This document shows, piece after piece, positions 1 to 9,304 of a stretch of DNA of 64,000 nucleotides. This DNA comes from Sinorhizobium sp. 8-89 (GTDB lineage: Bacteria > Pseudomonadota > Alphaproteobacteria > Rhizobiales > Rhizobiaceae), in assembly GCF_030124325.1 (NCBI RefSeq), contig NZ_JASKLR010000003.1, forward strand, positions 186,001-250,000, read 5' to 3'. Numbering within the stretch: the first letter of the stretch is position 1; each line of letters opens with the position of its first letter. The notes under the pieces were generated by a model. That model worked only from the letters and a program-made list of their open reading frames with translations. It had not been told where the DNA came from and did no database searches. The position numbers were made by a program, and so were the translations under genes.

Positions 1-190
1 CTTCGAAGGTGGACTTATCCATCTTGTCGATTCCTTTCGAAGAAGGCGCCCCTCGTCCGGCCTGCCGGCCACCTTCTCCCCGTTCTGACGGGGAGAAGGG
101 ACGTTGCCGCGCCACTTCTGTTCCGTCTCCCTGCCTGCGGCGAGAGGGGGAGGGTGAGGGGCGATCTCACAGCCCAGACTTCGAACGCCG
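1..190. repeat. Intergenic rhizobial palindromic repeat region downstream of xdhA
   Basis: This stretch holds no convincing gene. It contains C-rich then G-rich inverted segments: a perfect CTTCTCCCCGT/ACGGGGAGAAG hairpin near 70-98, and a second CTCCC..GGGAG type pairing near 126-160. Segments of this kind are common between rhizobial genes. Short reading frames cross it on both strands but are low-complexity Arg/Pro-rich translations of the repeat. An xdhB gene, the usual partner of xdhA, would be expected beyond the left edge. Confidence 0.6.
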
Positions 191-193
191 CGC

Positions 194-1684
194 TCATGCC
201 ACCTCCTCGAACCGCTGGAGTTGAACGGTCTCGCCCGTGCTCTCCAGGAAAAAGCGCATCAGCAGGTTCTTTGCCGCCAGCATGCGGTAGGCGCTCGTGG
301 CGCGCCAGTCGGTGATCGGTTGGTAGTCGCTCTCGAGAGCCGCCTGCGCGGCACGAACGGTCTCCTCACTCCAGGGTTGGCCGATAAGGGCAACTTCCAC
401 GGACTTCGCCCGCTTCGGCGTGGCGGCCATGCCGCCGAAGGCGATGAGCGCGGTCTTGACGCAATTGTTTTCGTCAAACGCCAGACGGAAAGCACCGAGA
501 AGGGCGGATATATCCTCGTCGCGGCGCTTGGAAACCTTGTAGGCGGCGAAACGATCGCCTTCGGGCAACGTGGGAACGAAGATGCTTTCGACGAATTCCC
601 CCGGCTTGCGATCCTGCTTGCCGTAGGCGATGAAAAAGTCCTCGAGCGGCAGCGTGCGCGTGCCGTTCTTCGATCGCAGGGTGACCGATGCGCCGAGGAC
701 GATCAGCGGCGGCGGGCTGTCGCCGATCGGCGAGCCATTGGCGATGTTGCCGCCGATCGTGCCCATGTTGCGGACCTGTTCGCCGCCGATGCGATCGATG
801 AGCTGGCCGAAGGCTGGGTAGGCGGCGGAGAGGGCATCGAACGCGTCGGTGTAGCTGACGCCGGCGCCGATCGTCAGGCCCGCTTCCGTGCTGTCGATCC
901 GTTGCAGGTCGGCGATGCCGTTGATGAACACCGCCGGAGTGAGCGGCCGCATCTGTTTCGTCACCCAAAGACCGACATCGGTTGCGCCTGCAACGATTGT
1001 CGCTGTCGGATGTTCGTCGAGCACCGTTGCGAGTGCCGTCGCGTCCCCGGGCACGATCAGACAGTCCTCGCCCTTGCGGATCACGATCGTTTCCGCGGAG
1101 CGGAGCGCTTTCAGCCGTGCGGTGACCGCTTCCCGCGTACGAGTGATCGGATCGAAGATCGCTGAGGGGCGTTCGCGCGCTGCCGCCTCTGCCGCCCGCA
1201 CGATCGGCTCATAGCCGGTGCAGCGACAGAGATTGCCTTGCAGCGTCTTCTCGATCGCGGCCCGGCTCGGATTGTCATTCGTCAGCCACAGGCCATAGAG
1301 CGACATGACGAAGCCCGGCGTGCAGAAGCCGCATTGCGAACCGTGGAAATCGACCATCGCCTGCTGCACCGGATGGAGCGTGCCGTCTTTGGCCGCGAGA
1401 TGCTCGACGGTGACGACATGCGTCGCGTTCAGCGAACCGACAAAGCGGATGCAGGCGTTGACGCTTTCGTAGACGAGCCTTTCGACGTTCTCGCCATCGT
1501 TCGAAAGACGGCCGACCAGAACCGTGCAGGCGCCGCAATCGCCTTCGGCACAGCCCTCCTTGGTTCCAGTCAGCCGGCGCTCCAGCCTCAGATAGTCGAG
1601 CAAGGTTGCGGTCGGCGTGACGTCCGAAAGGGCGACGTCGGTGTCGTTCAGGATGAAGCGGATGCTGTCGGATGCCTGTGCCAT
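194..1684 (-). CDS. xdhA: Xanthine dehydrogenase small subunit (2Fe-2S/FAD)
   Basis: This is the iron-sulfur/FAD subunit of xanthine dehydrogenase, which passes electrons from the molybdenum subunit during hypoxanthine and xanthine oxidation to urate. The N-terminal ferredoxin domain has the plant-type cluster motif GCAEGDCGACTVLV. The second 2Fe-2S domain has QCGFCTPGFVMSL and GNLCRCTGYEP. The FAD-binding domain follows, with VAGATDVG and GGNIANGSPIGDSPP, then a CO-dehydrogenase flavoprotein C-terminal domain. The frame is open further upstream to 1753, but that part runs into a mosaic repeat, so MAQASDSIRF (about 496 aa) is preferred as the start. The gene lies downstream of bdhA on the same strand. 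A bdhA-xdhA-xdhB order is known in S. meliloti, and xdhB is probably just outside the window. Confidence 0.93.
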   Translation of the reverse strand: MAQASDSIRFILNDTDVALSDVTPTATLLDYLRLERRLTGTKEGCAEGDCGACTVLVGRLSNDGENVERLVYESVNACIRFVGSLNATHVVTVEHLAAKDGTLHPVQQAMVDFHGSQCGFCTPGFVMSLYGLWLTNDNPSRAAIEKTLQGNLCRCTGYEPIVRAAEAAARERPSAIFDPITRTREAVTARLKALRSAETIVIRKGEDCLIVPGDATALATVLDEHPTATIVAGATDVGLWVTKQMRPLTPAVFINGIADLQRIDSTEAGLTIGAGVSYTDAFDALSAAYPAFGQLIDRIGGEQVRNMGTIGGNIANGSPIGDSPPPLIVLGASVTLRSKNGTRTLPLEDFFIAYGKQDRKPGEFVESIFVPTLPEGDRFAAYKVSKRRDEDISALLGAFRLAFDENNCVKTALIAFGGMAATPKRAKSVEVALIGQPWSEETVRAAQAALESDYQPITDWRATSAYRMLAAKNLLMRFFLESTGETVQLQRFEEVA

Positions 1685-1726
1685 GCCAATCATTCCGTGG
1701 CTGCTGCATGTTCCCATAATCGTAGC

Positions 1727-1800
1727 CGATATATGGATAAAAACATGCAGCAATTCAAAGTGCTACAGCGTGCTCTTGCGCATTTGATTAGACGCGCGCG
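1727..1800. repeat. Rhizobial mosaic repeat, copy 1
   Basis: This element lies between bdhA and xdhA. It carries the segment ACATGCAGCAATTCAAAGTG followed by CTACAGCG and a degenerate GCGC-rich hairpin arm. The same ordered blocks recur near 23050-23130 and, as two cleaner hairpins joined by an ACTCAAAG linker, at 13080-13182 and 25059-25160. It may act as an mRNA processing or stabilising element between the two genes. Confidence 0.7.
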
Positions 1801-1802
1801 CT

Positions 1803-2579
1803 CTATTGCGCGGTCCAGCCGCCATCCATCGAGACATGCGTGCCGGTGATCTGCGCAGCGTCATCGCTCGCAAGATAGAGCGCCAGCGATGCCACTTGCT
1901 CGACCGTTATGAATTTCTTGGTCGGCTGGCCCTTGAGCATCACGTCGTTCACCACCTGCGCCTCCGTGATGCCGCGCGTCCTCGCCTGGTCCGGAATCTG
2001 CTTCTCGACAAGCGGCGTCAGTACGTAGCCGGGGCAGATCGAGTTCGCGGTAATGCCGTTTTCCGCGACCTCCAGCGCAACCGTCTTCGTGAGGCCCATG
2101 ATACCATGCTTGGCCGCGACATAGGCGGACTTGAACGGCGAGGCGACGAGCCCATGGGCGGAGGCGATATTGATGATACGCCCCCAGCCTTTCGCCTTCA
2201 TGCCCGGGAGCGCGGCACGAATCGTGTGGAAGGAGGAGGAGAGATTGACGGCGATGATCCGATCCCATTGTTCGACCGGAAAGTCTTCGACCTTTTCGAC
2301 GTGTTGCACGCCGGCATTGTTGACGAGGATATCGACGCCGCCGAAGCGTGCCGCCGCGGTCGTCATCAGATCGGCGATCTCGTCCGGTTTGGTCATGTCA
2401 GCCGGATGGTAGATGACCGCGCCGCTTCCGAGACCGGCGACCTCGTCCGTCACCGCCCTGATCTCGTCCGGCGCACCGAAGCCATTCAGCACGATATTGG
2501 CGCCGGTCTTCGCGAAAGTCTTGGCAATCGCCAGCCCGATGCCGCTCGTCGAACCCGTTATGACCGCAGTTTTCGTCAT
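1803..2579 (-). CDS. bdhA: D-3-hydroxybutyrate dehydrogenase
   Basis: This NAD-dependent short-chain dehydrogenase of 258 aa oxidises D-3-hydroxybutyrate to acetoacetate in polyhydroxybutyrate turnover. The N-terminal nucleotide motif is TGSTSGIG (residues 8-15), NNAG is at 87-90, and the catalytic set is S140, Y153 and K157 (YVAAK). The C-terminal part, with a QIPDQARTRGITE segment, resembles BdhA enzymes rather than generic SDRs. The start is supported by GAGGGAGAG just upstream. The gene is divergent from glpK across a 306-bp promoter region and upstream of xdhA, the order known from the S. meliloti bdhA operon. Confidence 0.93.
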   Translation of the reverse strand: MTKTAVITGSTSGIGLAIAKTFAKTGANIVLNGFGAPDEIRAVTDEVAGLGSGAVIYHPADMTKPDEIADLMTTAAARFGGVDILVNNAGVQHVEKVEDFPVEQWDRIIAVNLSSSFHTIRAALPGMKAKGWGRIINIASAHGLVASPFKSAYVAAKHGIMGLTKTVALEVAENGITANSICPGYVLTPLVEKQIPDQARTRGITEAQVVNDVMLKGQPTKKFITVEQVASLALYLASDDAAQITGTHVSMDGGWTAQ

Positions 2580-2885
2580 TCTCGTTCTCTCCCTCGCGAT
2601 GCCGACCGATCCTCATCGGTTCGAGCGGTTGCGGGCGAAGGCCGCCGCGCCTTTCCTCGTTCCGCCCTCGGCCCGGTTTTGCAATGCAACAGCGTCAACC
2701 TACGCGGAAAAATATGGGAGTGACAATTGTGTTTTTCAGATTGCCGACGCAGATTTGGCACCGTTCGCAGGGGCGATGAAGTTGCGTTTCGTTTTCGTTT
2801 GACATTCGTTTTTTCATTGTATTGAAGTTTTGCGAATGTCGGCGTTGAGGAAGGCGCGACGTCGAAGCAAGCCGGGGAGGGGCGC
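2580..2885. promoter_or_regulatory. Divergent bdhA/glpK intergenic promoter region
   Basis: There is no gene in this 306-bp gap. On the plus strand TTGACA (2799-2804) lies about 80 bp upstream of glpK, followed by a weak -10 candidate near 2821-2827. The promoter sits in a T-rich run with repeated TTTCGTT/ATTCGTTTTTT words (2787-2812) that could be GlpR-type (DeoR family) operators. No clear promoter was identified for the bdhA direction. Confidence 0.4.
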
Positions 2886-4379
2886 ATGGGCGAATATATT
2901 CTCGCGATCGATCAGGGCACGACATCGAGCCGGGCGATCGTTTTCGACCGCAAGCAGAAGGTCGCCGGCGTCGGCCAGAAGGAATTCAAGCAACATTTTC
3001 CGAAGTCGGGCTGGGTCGAGCACGATCCGGAGGAGATCTGGGAAACGGTTCTCTTCACCGTCAAGGAAGCAATCGGGAAGGCCGGCATCTCGGCAAGCGA
3101 CATCGCGGCGATCGGCATTACGAACCAGCGCGAGACGGTGGTCGTCTGGGAGCGGGAGACGGGCAAGCCGATCCACAATGCGATCGTCTGGCAGGATCGC
3201 CGCACGGCGCCTTTTTGTGAAAAGCTGAAGAAGCAGGGACTCGAAAAGACCTTTGCGAAGAAGACCGGTCTTCTGCTCGATCCCTATTTCTCAGGCACGA
3301 AGCTCAACTGGCTGCTCTCGAACGTGAAGGGGGCGCCGGCGCGTGCGGCGAAGGGCGAGCTTTGCTTCGGCACGATCGACACCTTCCTCATCTGGCGGCT
3401 TACCGCAGGCAAGTCCTTCGCCACGGACGCGACCAACGCATCGCGCACCCTCCTCTACAACATCTCCGACAACGCCTGGGACGACGAGCTGCTCGATATT
3501 CTGCGCGTTCCGCGGGCGATGCTGCCGGAGGTCAAGGATTGCGCCGCCGATTTCGGCGTCACCGACGCTTCGCTCTTCGGAGCGGCGATCCCAATTCTCG
3601 GCGTTGCCGGCGACCAGCAGGCGGCGACGATCGGTCAGGCGTGCTTCACGCCCGGCATGCTGAAATCGACCTACGGCACCGGCTGCTTCGCGCTGCTCAA
3701 CACCGGCAAGGACATCGTCCGCTCGAAGAACCGCCTGCTCACCACCATCGCCTATCGCCTCAATGGTGAGACCACTTACGCGCTAGAGGGTTCGATCTTC
3801 GTTGCCGGCGCGGCCGTGCAATGGCTGCGCGATGGCCTCAAGGTGATCAAGGCGGCCCCGGACACCGGCACCCTTGCCGAGAGCGCCGATCCCTCGCAGG
3901 ACGTCTATCTCGTTCCGGCCTTTACCGGCCTCGGCGCGCCGCACTGGGATCCGGACGCGCGCGGCGCGATCTTCGGCATGACCCGGAACACGGGACCGGC
4001 GGAATTTGCCCGGGCGGCGCTCGAAGCCGTCTGCTACCAGACCCGCGATCTGCTCGAGGCCATGCACAAGGACTGGCGTAACGGCGGCAAGGACACGGTG
4101 CTGCGGGTCGACGGAGGCATGGTCGCGTCCGACTGGACGATGCAGCGCCTCTCCGATCTGCTCGACGCGCCGGTAGACCGCCCCGTCATTCTCGAGACGA
4201 CGGCGCTCGGCGTCGCCTGGCTCGCCGGAAGCCGCGCCGGCATCTGGCCAAGCCAGGAGGAATTCGCGAGGTCCTGGGCGCGCGACAGGCGTTTCGAGCC
4301 GAAGATGGACGAGGCGACACGCAAGGGGAAGCTCAAGGGCTGGCGCAGCGCGGTCAAGAGGACGCTGATCGCGGCTTAG
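2886..4379 (+). CDS. glpK: Glycerol kinase
   Basis: This ATP-dependent kinase converts glycerol to glycerol-3-phosphate in the cytoplasm. At 497 aa it matches the usual FGGY-family glycerol kinase length. It starts [16 protein letters not shown] with the phosphate-1 motif, contains the [11 protein letters not shown] segment and the ITNQRET glycerol-site motif, and has DATNASRT and GVAGDQQAA in the middle. The C-terminal lobe shows [13 protein letters not shown] strong GGGGAGG ribosome site precedes the ATG. It stands alone on the plus strand next to bdhA rather than beside glpFD, an arrangement remembered from the S. meliloti pSymB region. Confidence 0.97.
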   Translation: MGEYILAIDQGTTSSRAIVFDRKQKVAGVGQKEFKQHFPKSGWVEHDPEEIWETVLFTVKEAIGKAGISASDIAAIGITNQRETVVVWERETGKPIHNAIVWQDRRTAPFCEKLKKQGLEKTFAKKTGLLLDPYFSGTKLNWLLSNVKGAPARAAKGELCFGTIDTFLIWRLTAGKSFATDATNASRTLLYNISDNAWDDELLDILRVPRAMLPEVKDCAADFGVTDASLFGAAIPILGVAGDQQAATIGQACFTPGMLKSTYGTGCFALLNTGKDIVRSKNRLLTTIAYRLNGETTYALEGSIFVAGAAVQWLRDGLKVIKAAPDTGTLAESADPSQDVYLVPAFTGLGAPHWDPDARGAIFGMTRNTGPAEFARAALEAVCYQTRDLLEAMHKDWRNGGKDTVLRVDGGMVASDWTMQRLSDLLDAPVDRPVILETTALGVAWLAGSRAGIWPSQEEFARSWARDRRFEPKMDEATRKGKLKGWRSAVKRTLIAA

Positions 4380-4656
4380 ATGGCAGCGTTTCGCCTGTGC
4401 TTTTGCCGGGCTCGTTTACAAAAACGCGTAACGCAGACATCTGCGGATAGCGGCAATGAAGCGCTGCTGCCGAGCATCGATGATTCGATGCATCTCCCAT
4501 GGGGTATGGGAATTTCAAGAATGCCTTTGATGCTGCTTGCGCAATCCGAACTCCCCGGCATTGTGCGAAAAGGCCCCTGCGCGAGGTCTCGGTGACGCCG
4601 GCCCGTAGACGGCCGCTCGCTCTATCGAACATCGTCACGCCGGCGCCGGTTGGGAC

Positions 4657-4685
4657 TTGACTCACGTATAGCTCGGTGGCTATAT
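4657..4685 (+). promoter_or_regulatory. Promoter of the ArsR/SRPBCC operon with overlapping inverted-repeat operator
   Basis: TTGACT (4657-4662), a 17-bp spacer and CTATAT (4680-4685) match the rhizobial housekeeping promoter well. Inside it is the perfect inverted repeat TATAGC-N6-GCTATA (4667-4684), which covers the spacer and the -10. That placement suits an ArsR-family repressor site, and the gene directly downstream is an ArsR-type regulator. The rest of the glpK-arsR gap (4380-4650) shows nothing recognisable. Confidence 0.65.
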
Positions 4686-4718
4686 GTCGACCAATAGCCA
4701 ACAGGGTACTGATCCCAA

Positions 4719-5042
4719 ATGTCGAACGCTCACGATGTGCTCTTCAGAACGCTTGCCGATCCGACTCGGCGGGCCCTGTTCGAGCGATTGTGCCGTGAGG
4801 GGGAAAGGACAGTCGGCGCTCTGACGGCGCGTGCCGGGGTCTCGCAACCGGTCGTCTCGAAGCATCTCGGGGTCCTGAAGCAAGCCGGGTTGGTGCGCGA
4901 CCGCCACGAAGGTCGCCACACGTACTACAGCGCCCAACTCGGCGCACTCGCCCCTCTGGTCGATTGGACAAGCCAGATGGCCGGCTTCTGGCAAAGCCGT
5001 TTTGACGACCTCGAGAACCTACTGAGAAGGATGGACCAATGA
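4719..5042 (+). CDS. ArsR-family transcriptional regulator
   Basis: This is a small winged-helix regulator of 107 aa. The HTH region runs from LADPTRRALFERL through VGALTARAGVSQPVVSKHLG to the wing segment GRHTYYSA. No Cys metal-binding motif is visible, so it is unlikely to be an arsenic sensor. It belongs to the subgroup commonly paired with SRPBCC (AHSA1-like) proteins. Its stop overlaps the start of the SRPBCC gene by 4 bp (ATGA), indicating translational coupling. The inverted repeat in the promoter suggests autoregulation. Confidence 0.9.
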   Translation: MSNAHDVLFRTLADPTRRALFERLCREGERTVGALTARAGVSQPVVSKHLGVLKQAGLVRDRHEGRHTYYSAQLGALAPLVDWTSQMAGFWQSRFDDLENLLRRMDQ

Positions 5043-5470
5043 ACGAAACGTCGCCCGAAACGCGCTCTGTCGTGGTCGAACGCGAGATCCCCCAGGCGCC
5101 GGAGAAGATCTGGCGCGCGCTCACCCAGCCACACCTGGTCGAGGAGTGGCTGATGAAGAACGATTTGAAACCCGTTGTGGGTCACCGTTTCAATCTTCGC
5201 GGGGACTGGGGCGGAGTATTGGATTGCGAGGTTCTGGCCGTCGAGCCGAACAAAAAGCTGACCTACACCTGGAACTTCGCCCATGAGGATCCGGCCTACG
5301 ATCTGAAGAGTGTGGTGACGTTTACTCTCGAGCCAACGAACACGGGCACCATGCTGCGCATGGAGCAGTCGGGCTTCCGGCCCGAACAGCGGCAGGCCTA
5401 CGGAGGCGCCAGCGCGGGATGGCAGAAGTTCTTTGCAAATCTGGAGCAGGTCTTGGCGAGGATGGATTGA
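5039..5470 (+). CDS. SRPBCC (AHSA1-like) domain protein
   Basis: This 143-aa protein is a single START/Bet-v1-like fold of the AHSA1 type. It begins with the typical VVVEREIPQAPEKIWRALTQP strand and helix, then WLMKNDLKPVVGHRFNLRG and a C-terminal GWQKFFANLEQVL helix. Such proteins bind small hydrophobic ligands in a cavity, and the ligand here cannot be inferred. It is coupled to the upstream ArsR regulator, a common pairing in soil bacteria, and a small membrane protein follows 73 bp downstream. Confidence 0.88.
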   Translation: MNETSPETRSVVVEREIPQAPEKIWRALTQPHLVEEWLMKNDLKPVVGHRFNLRGDWGGVLDCEVLAVEPNKKLTYTWNFAHEDPAYDLKSVVTFTLEPTNTGTMLRMEQSGFRPEQRQAYGGASAGWQKFFANLEQVLARMD

Positions 5471-5543
5471 AGTCTGCCGCCACCGTCCGAAGGGGGCCAA
5501 GCGAGGCCCGATTCACTGCGCTTCATGCTAATGGGAGGTCTCA

Positions 5544-5771
5544 ATGAACTGGAATATCTGGGTTCGGCAAATCCACCGCTGGTTGTCCATCGCCTTCACG
5601 GTGACCGTGATCGCCAACTTCGTCGCCATGGGACTGGGTGAGCCTCCTGCCTGGGTGGTCTATTCGCCACTTCTCCCGCTCTTCCTGCTGCTGTTCACCG
5701 GCCTCTACATGTTCATGTTGCCGTATGTTCCGAAGAGGCGTGGCGGTCGGCCTACTGCCGCGATGAAGTGA
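5544..5771 (+). CDS. Small two-helix membrane protein
   Basis: This 75-aa protein has two hydrophobic segments, roughly residues 13-32 and 41-61, and a basic C-terminus (PKRRGGRP). It begins MNWNIWVRQIHRWLS, resembling PepSY-associated small membrane proteins. A good GGGAGG site precedes the ATG, and the codon use matches its neighbours. It is the third gene of the ArsR/SRPBCC operon. Its function is unknown. Confidence 0.75.
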   Translation: MNWNIWVRQIHRWLSIAFTVTVIANFVAMGLGEPPAWVVYSPLLPLFLLLFTGLYMFMLPYVPKRRGGRPTAAMK

Positions 5772-5865
5772 ACACTCCCTTTGGAAACGGTGCGTTTCCC
5801 CAACGCGCATTTGCGGCTCGATGTGATGCCAACTATTTCTCTGCAAACAGCAACAGGAAGGCATC

Positions 5866-6927
5866 ATGGAACTCGGGCTTTACACATTCGCGGACGTCGA
5901 TCCCAATGCGATCGACAAGGGTGCCGAAGGACGGAGACGCCTCGCCAACCTCCTTGAAGAGATTGAGCTTGCCGACCAGGTAGGGCTCGATGTCTTCGGG
6001 CTTGGCGAGCATCACCGGCCGGACTATGCGGCCTCCGCGCCGGCGGTCATCCTGGCAGCCGCTGCGTCCCGCACAGCCAAGATCCGGTTGAGCAGCGCGG
6101 TAACGGTGTTGAGCTCGGACGATCCGGTACGGGTCTTCCAGCAGTTTTCAACACTCGACCTTCTCTCCAACGGCCGCGCCGAGATCATGGCGGGCCGAGG
6201 CTCCTTCATCGAGTCCTTCCCGCTCTTTGGCCAGTCGCTCGACGACTATGACCAGCTCTTCTCCGAAAAGCTGGATTTGCTGCTGGCGATCCGGGAGACC
6301 GAGAAAGTCACCTGGTCGGGCGAGTTGCGTCCGCCGATCAACGACCGTGGGGTCTATCCGCGTCCGCTGCAGGATCCGCTGCCGCTCTGGATCGCGGTCG
6401 GCGGCACGCCGCAGTCGGTCGCGCGGGCGGGCGCGCTCGGCTTGCCGATGGCGCTTGCGATCATCGGCGGCGAGCCCCGCCGTTTCGCGCCGCTCTTCGA
6501 TCTTTATCGCGAGGCGGCGCGCCGCGCCGGTCAAGACGTCGCGACGCTGAAGACAAGCATCAATGTTCACGGTTTCATCGCCGACACGACGGAGAAGGCG
6601 GCTGACCAGTTCTACGGACCGCAGGCGGAGGTGATGAACCGCATCGGCCGTGAACGCGGCTGGGGACCGACGAACCGCGCCCACTTCGACCAGGCGCGCG
6701 GCCCGACCGGCAATCTCTTCCTCGGCGATCCCGAAACCGTGGCCGAGAAGATCGTCGCGCACCAGAAGCTGTTCCGCAACGACCGCTTCCTGCTGCAGAT
6801 GGCAATCGGTCCGATGCCGCATGACCAGATCATGCGCGGCATCGAGCTTTATGGAACCAGGGTGGCGCCGCTGGTCAGGAAGGCGTTGGCCGAGGAAGGC
6901 GGGCGGTCTCAACCAGCGAGCGCGTGA
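5866..6927 (+). CDS. LLM-class flavin-dependent oxidoreductase
   Basis: This 353-aa protein is a luciferase-like TIM-barrel monooxygenase or reductase using FMN or F420-type flavin. Recognisable elements are [14 protein letters not shown] at the start, [20 protein letters not shown] (the flavin-site GEHH), [32 protein letters not shown] and the C-terminal [11 protein letters not shown]. The substrate cannot be told. An AAGGAAGG-like ribosome site lies just upstream. It may be co-transcribed with the methionine aminopeptidase gene 67 bp downstream. Confidence 0.9.
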   Translation: MELGLYTFADVDPNAIDKGAEGRRRLANLLEEIELADQVGLDVFGLGEHHRPDYAASAPAVILAAAASRTAKIRLSSAVTVLSSDDPVRVFQQFSTLDLLSNGRAEIMAGRGSFIESFPLFGQSLDDYDQLFSEKLDLLLAIRETEKVTWSGELRPPINDRGVYPRPLQDPLPLWIAVGGTPQSVARAGALGLPMALAIIGGEPRRFAPLFDLYREAARRAGQDVATLKTSINVHGFIADTTEKAADQFYGPQAEVMNRIGRERGWGPTNRAHFDQARGPTGNLFLGDPETVAEKIVAHQKLFRNDRFLLQMAIGPMPHDQIMRGIELYGTRVAPLVRKALAEEGGRSQPASA

Positions 6928-6994
6928 GTGCGCACCGCCGGTGCTGGAATATTCGGCTTCGACACGCTACATCTGCGCGCGAAAGCGAGACACC

Positions 6995-7744
6995 ATGACC
7001 CTCAACAATGATGAAGACCTGCTCCGGTTGAAAGAGATCGGCCGCATCTGCGCCAACGCGCTCCAGGCAATGGGCGAGGCGCTCGAACCCGGCATCACGA
7101 CGGCCGAACTCGATGCGATCGGCCGCAAGGTTCTGGAGGATGCCGGCGCGCGCTCGGCGCCGGAGCTCTGCTACCGCTTTCCCGGCGCGACCTGCATCAG
7201 CGTCAACGAGGAGATCGCCCATGGCATTCCGGGTGCGCGCGCGATCCGCGCCGGCGATCTCGTCAACATCGATGTTTCGGCCGAGAAGGATGGCATCTTC
7301 GCCGATACCGGCGCTTCCTTTCCGGTGCCGCCGGTGACCGCAGCAGTCGACAGGCTTTGCCGCGATGGCAGGCGCGCCATGTGGGTCGGATTGAAGCAGG
7401 TACGCCCGGGTCAATCCTTAGCGGCGATCGGCAATGCCATCGGCGAATTCGCCCGCAGGAACCGCTATTCACTCGTGACCAACCTTGCGAGCCACGGCAT
7501 CGGCCGTTCGCTGCATGAGGAGCCGGGCGAGATCGCCACCTGGCCGGATCCGTCCGAGCGCCGGCACATGACCGATGGCATGGTTTTCACCGTGGAGCCG
7601 TTCTTGTCGATGGGCGCTCACTGGGCGGAAGGCGGAGACGATGACTGGACACTCTACAGCGAGCCGCGCGCCCCGACGGTGCAGTATGAACATACCGTCG
7701 TCGTCACGCGCGGCGGGCCGCTGGTCGTGACTTTGCCGGGCTGA
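6995..7744 (+). CDS. map: Type I methionine aminopeptidase
   Basis: This 249-aa enzyme removes the initiator methionine from nascent proteins. All five dinuclear metal ligands of the pita-bread fold can be placed: D93, D104, H167, E201 and E232, with the substrate histidine in EEIAHGIPG. The frame is open upstream, but MTLNNDEDLLRLKEIGR is the first start compatible with the family. Rhizobial genomes usually have another map copy, so this may be the accessory paralogue. Confidence 0.9.
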   Translation: MTLNNDEDLLRLKEIGRICANALQAMGEALEPGITTAELDAIGRKVLEDAGARSAPELCYRFPGATCISVNEEIAHGIPGARAIRAGDLVNIDVSAEKDGIFADTGASFPVPPVTAAVDRLCRDGRRAMWVGLKQVRPGQSLAAIGNAIGEFARRNRYSLVTNLASHGIGRSLHEEPGEIATWPDPSERRHMTDGMVFTVEPFLSMGAHWAEGGDDDWTLYSEPRAPTVQYEHTVVVTRGGPLVVTLPG

Positions 7745-7838
7745 CGCTCGCTCGATCCCGTGGATCGTTCGATTCCTTCAATAGGACGTTCAATTATAGT
7801 CATTTGTCGTCTTCTTGCTGCGGTGCAATAAGAAGGTC

Positions 7839-9137
7839 ATGAGCACGCTCCACAGATTGCCGGACCGCGACGACGTCCCTTCGAAGCAAACCGGTGCCGG
7901 TCTTCATGACGTGAAGCACCGCGGGGGCGAAGTGCCGACGTCTTCCATCGCGTATCCAGCCCCAAGCGGCAACCTGGTGGCAACGGCGGTTGCCGGCGCC
8001 ATTGCCATGGCGGTTGCCATGGGATTCGGCCGGTTTTCATACACGCCGATCCTGCCGGCGATGATGGCGGATGCGGGGCTCTCGCCGCGGGACGCTGGGC
8101 TGATTGCATCGGCGAACTTCGTCGGCTATCTCGCCGGCGCCGTGCTTGCCGCCTATGGCTGGGCTCATGGCCGCGAACGGCGGTTCGGCCTCGCCGCGCT
8201 CGTGGCGACGACACTGTTGCTCGCCGCCATGGGGCTGACGTCGTCGGTGCTCGCCTACTCTGTCATTCGTTTCCTCGCGGGCCTCGCCAGCGCCTTTGCG
8301 ATGATCTTCATTTCGGGAATCGTCCTGGGCGAGGGACTGCGCGCCAGATCGGAGCACGTGCCGTCGGTGCATTTCGGTGGCGTCGGCCTCGGCATCGCTC
8401 TTTCCTCGATCTGTGTCTGGGCCGCGCCGCTTGCGGCCACCGGCTTCTCCACGTCGCAAGCGGACTGGTTCACCGGTGCGCTCGTCGCGCTCGTGGGCAC
8501 GGTCGTCGTGGCTGCGCTGCTGCCGCGCGGTCATCTTGCTGCGGGCGGGGGTGAACGCGAAGGGCCGCTGACGTGGACGCGGCCGCTGACGGTCATGACG
8601 CTTACCTACGGCTTCTTCGGCTTCGGCTATGTGATCACCGCAACGTTTCTCGTCGCCATGGCGCGCGAAGCCAGCGGCGGCCACAGCGTCGAATTTCTTG
8701 CCTGGCTGCTGACGGGCGCAAGCGCCGCGGTCTCGGTATATCTCTGGCGTTTTGCCGTGCCGCGTTTCGGGTTGGCGGGCGTCTACGCCATCGGCCTGCT
8801 GGTGGAGGCCGCCGGGCTGGTTCTGACCGTCTCGTTGCCCTTGCCCTTCGCGCCGCTCGTGGGCGGCCTGATGCTCGGCGCCACTTTCATGATGATCACG
8901 GCTTACGGCCTGCAGATCGGCCGGCGCCTTGCGCCGGAAAGCCCGCGCCGGGCGCTTGCCCTGATGACTGCAGCCTTCGGCATCGGCCAGATCATCGGGC
9001 CACTTGTCGCCGGCTGGCTTGCCGAACGGACCGGCAATTTTACCTTGCCGACGCTGGTCGCGTCCGTGGTGCTGTTTTGCTGCGGAACCGTAGTGGTTCT
9101 TGAACTTCGCAAGATCAGCACGGCCCTGGAACGCTGA
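7839..9137 (+). CDS. MFS transporter, YbfB/YjiJ-like
   Basis: This is a 12-helix major facilitator of about 432 aa in the YbfB/YjiJ group. The first membrane helix carries the group's AMAVAMGFGRFSYTPILPAMM signature and is followed by GLIASANFVGYLAGA. A 46-residue hydrophilic N-terminus precedes it, which is unusual, and the true start could be internal. The chosen ATG has AGAAGG in front. The substrate is unknown, though homologues are often assigned as sugar or drug efflux carriers. Confidence 0.85.
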   Translation: MSTLHRLPDRDDVPSKQTGAGLHDVKHRGGEVPTSSIAYPAPSGNLVATAVAGAIAMAVAMGFGRFSYTPILPAMMADAGLSPRDAGLIASANFVGYLAGAVLAAYGWAHGRERRFGLAALVATTLLLAAMGLTSSVLAYSVIRFLAGLASAFAMIFISGIVLGEGLRARSEHVPSVHFGGVGLGIALSSICVWAAPLAATGFSTSQADWFTGALVALVGTVVVAALLPRGHLAAGGGEREGPLTWTRPLTVMTLTYGFFGFGYVITATFLVAMAREASGGHSVEFLAWLLTGASAAVSVYLWRFAVPRFGLAGVYAIGLLVEAAGLVLTVSLPLPFAPLVGGLMLGATFMMITAYGLQIGRRLAPESPRRALALMTAAFGIGQIIGPLVAGWLAERTGNFTLPTLVASVVLFCCGTVVVLELRKISTALER

Positions 9138-9304
9138 TATTCGCCGCCGTTCGGTTGAATTTGCGGAAAATTGTGAACAAGCGCAGCTTCATGAAATAAC
9201 AGTAACATTCACATTACCTAATTGTTGCTCAAGGCAATTTGCCCTAGTTTCGGCACATCAGGGGGCAAGTCATTGTCCCTCCTCAGAAGCGAGAGTGCCG
9301 CACC
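9138..9304 (+). promoter_or_regulatory. bacA upstream region
   Basis: This is a 167-bp AT-rich gap before bacA. It contains the short inverted repeat GGCAA-T-TTGCC at 9233-9243 and AT-rich sequence around 9190-9225 where the promoter probably lies. No strong -35/-10 pair could be chosen. No gene is present. Confidence 0.35.

Noticed and set aside
221..1165. Long plus-strand open frame opposite xdhA
   Set aside because: It is antisense to a gene with full motif support, and its translation is rich in Arg/Ala with no domain. GC-rich codon structure creates such mirror frames throughout the window.
4380..4656. Small open frames between glpK and the ArsR gene
   Set aside because: They have no ribosome site, codon bias unlike neighbours and no recognisable sequence.
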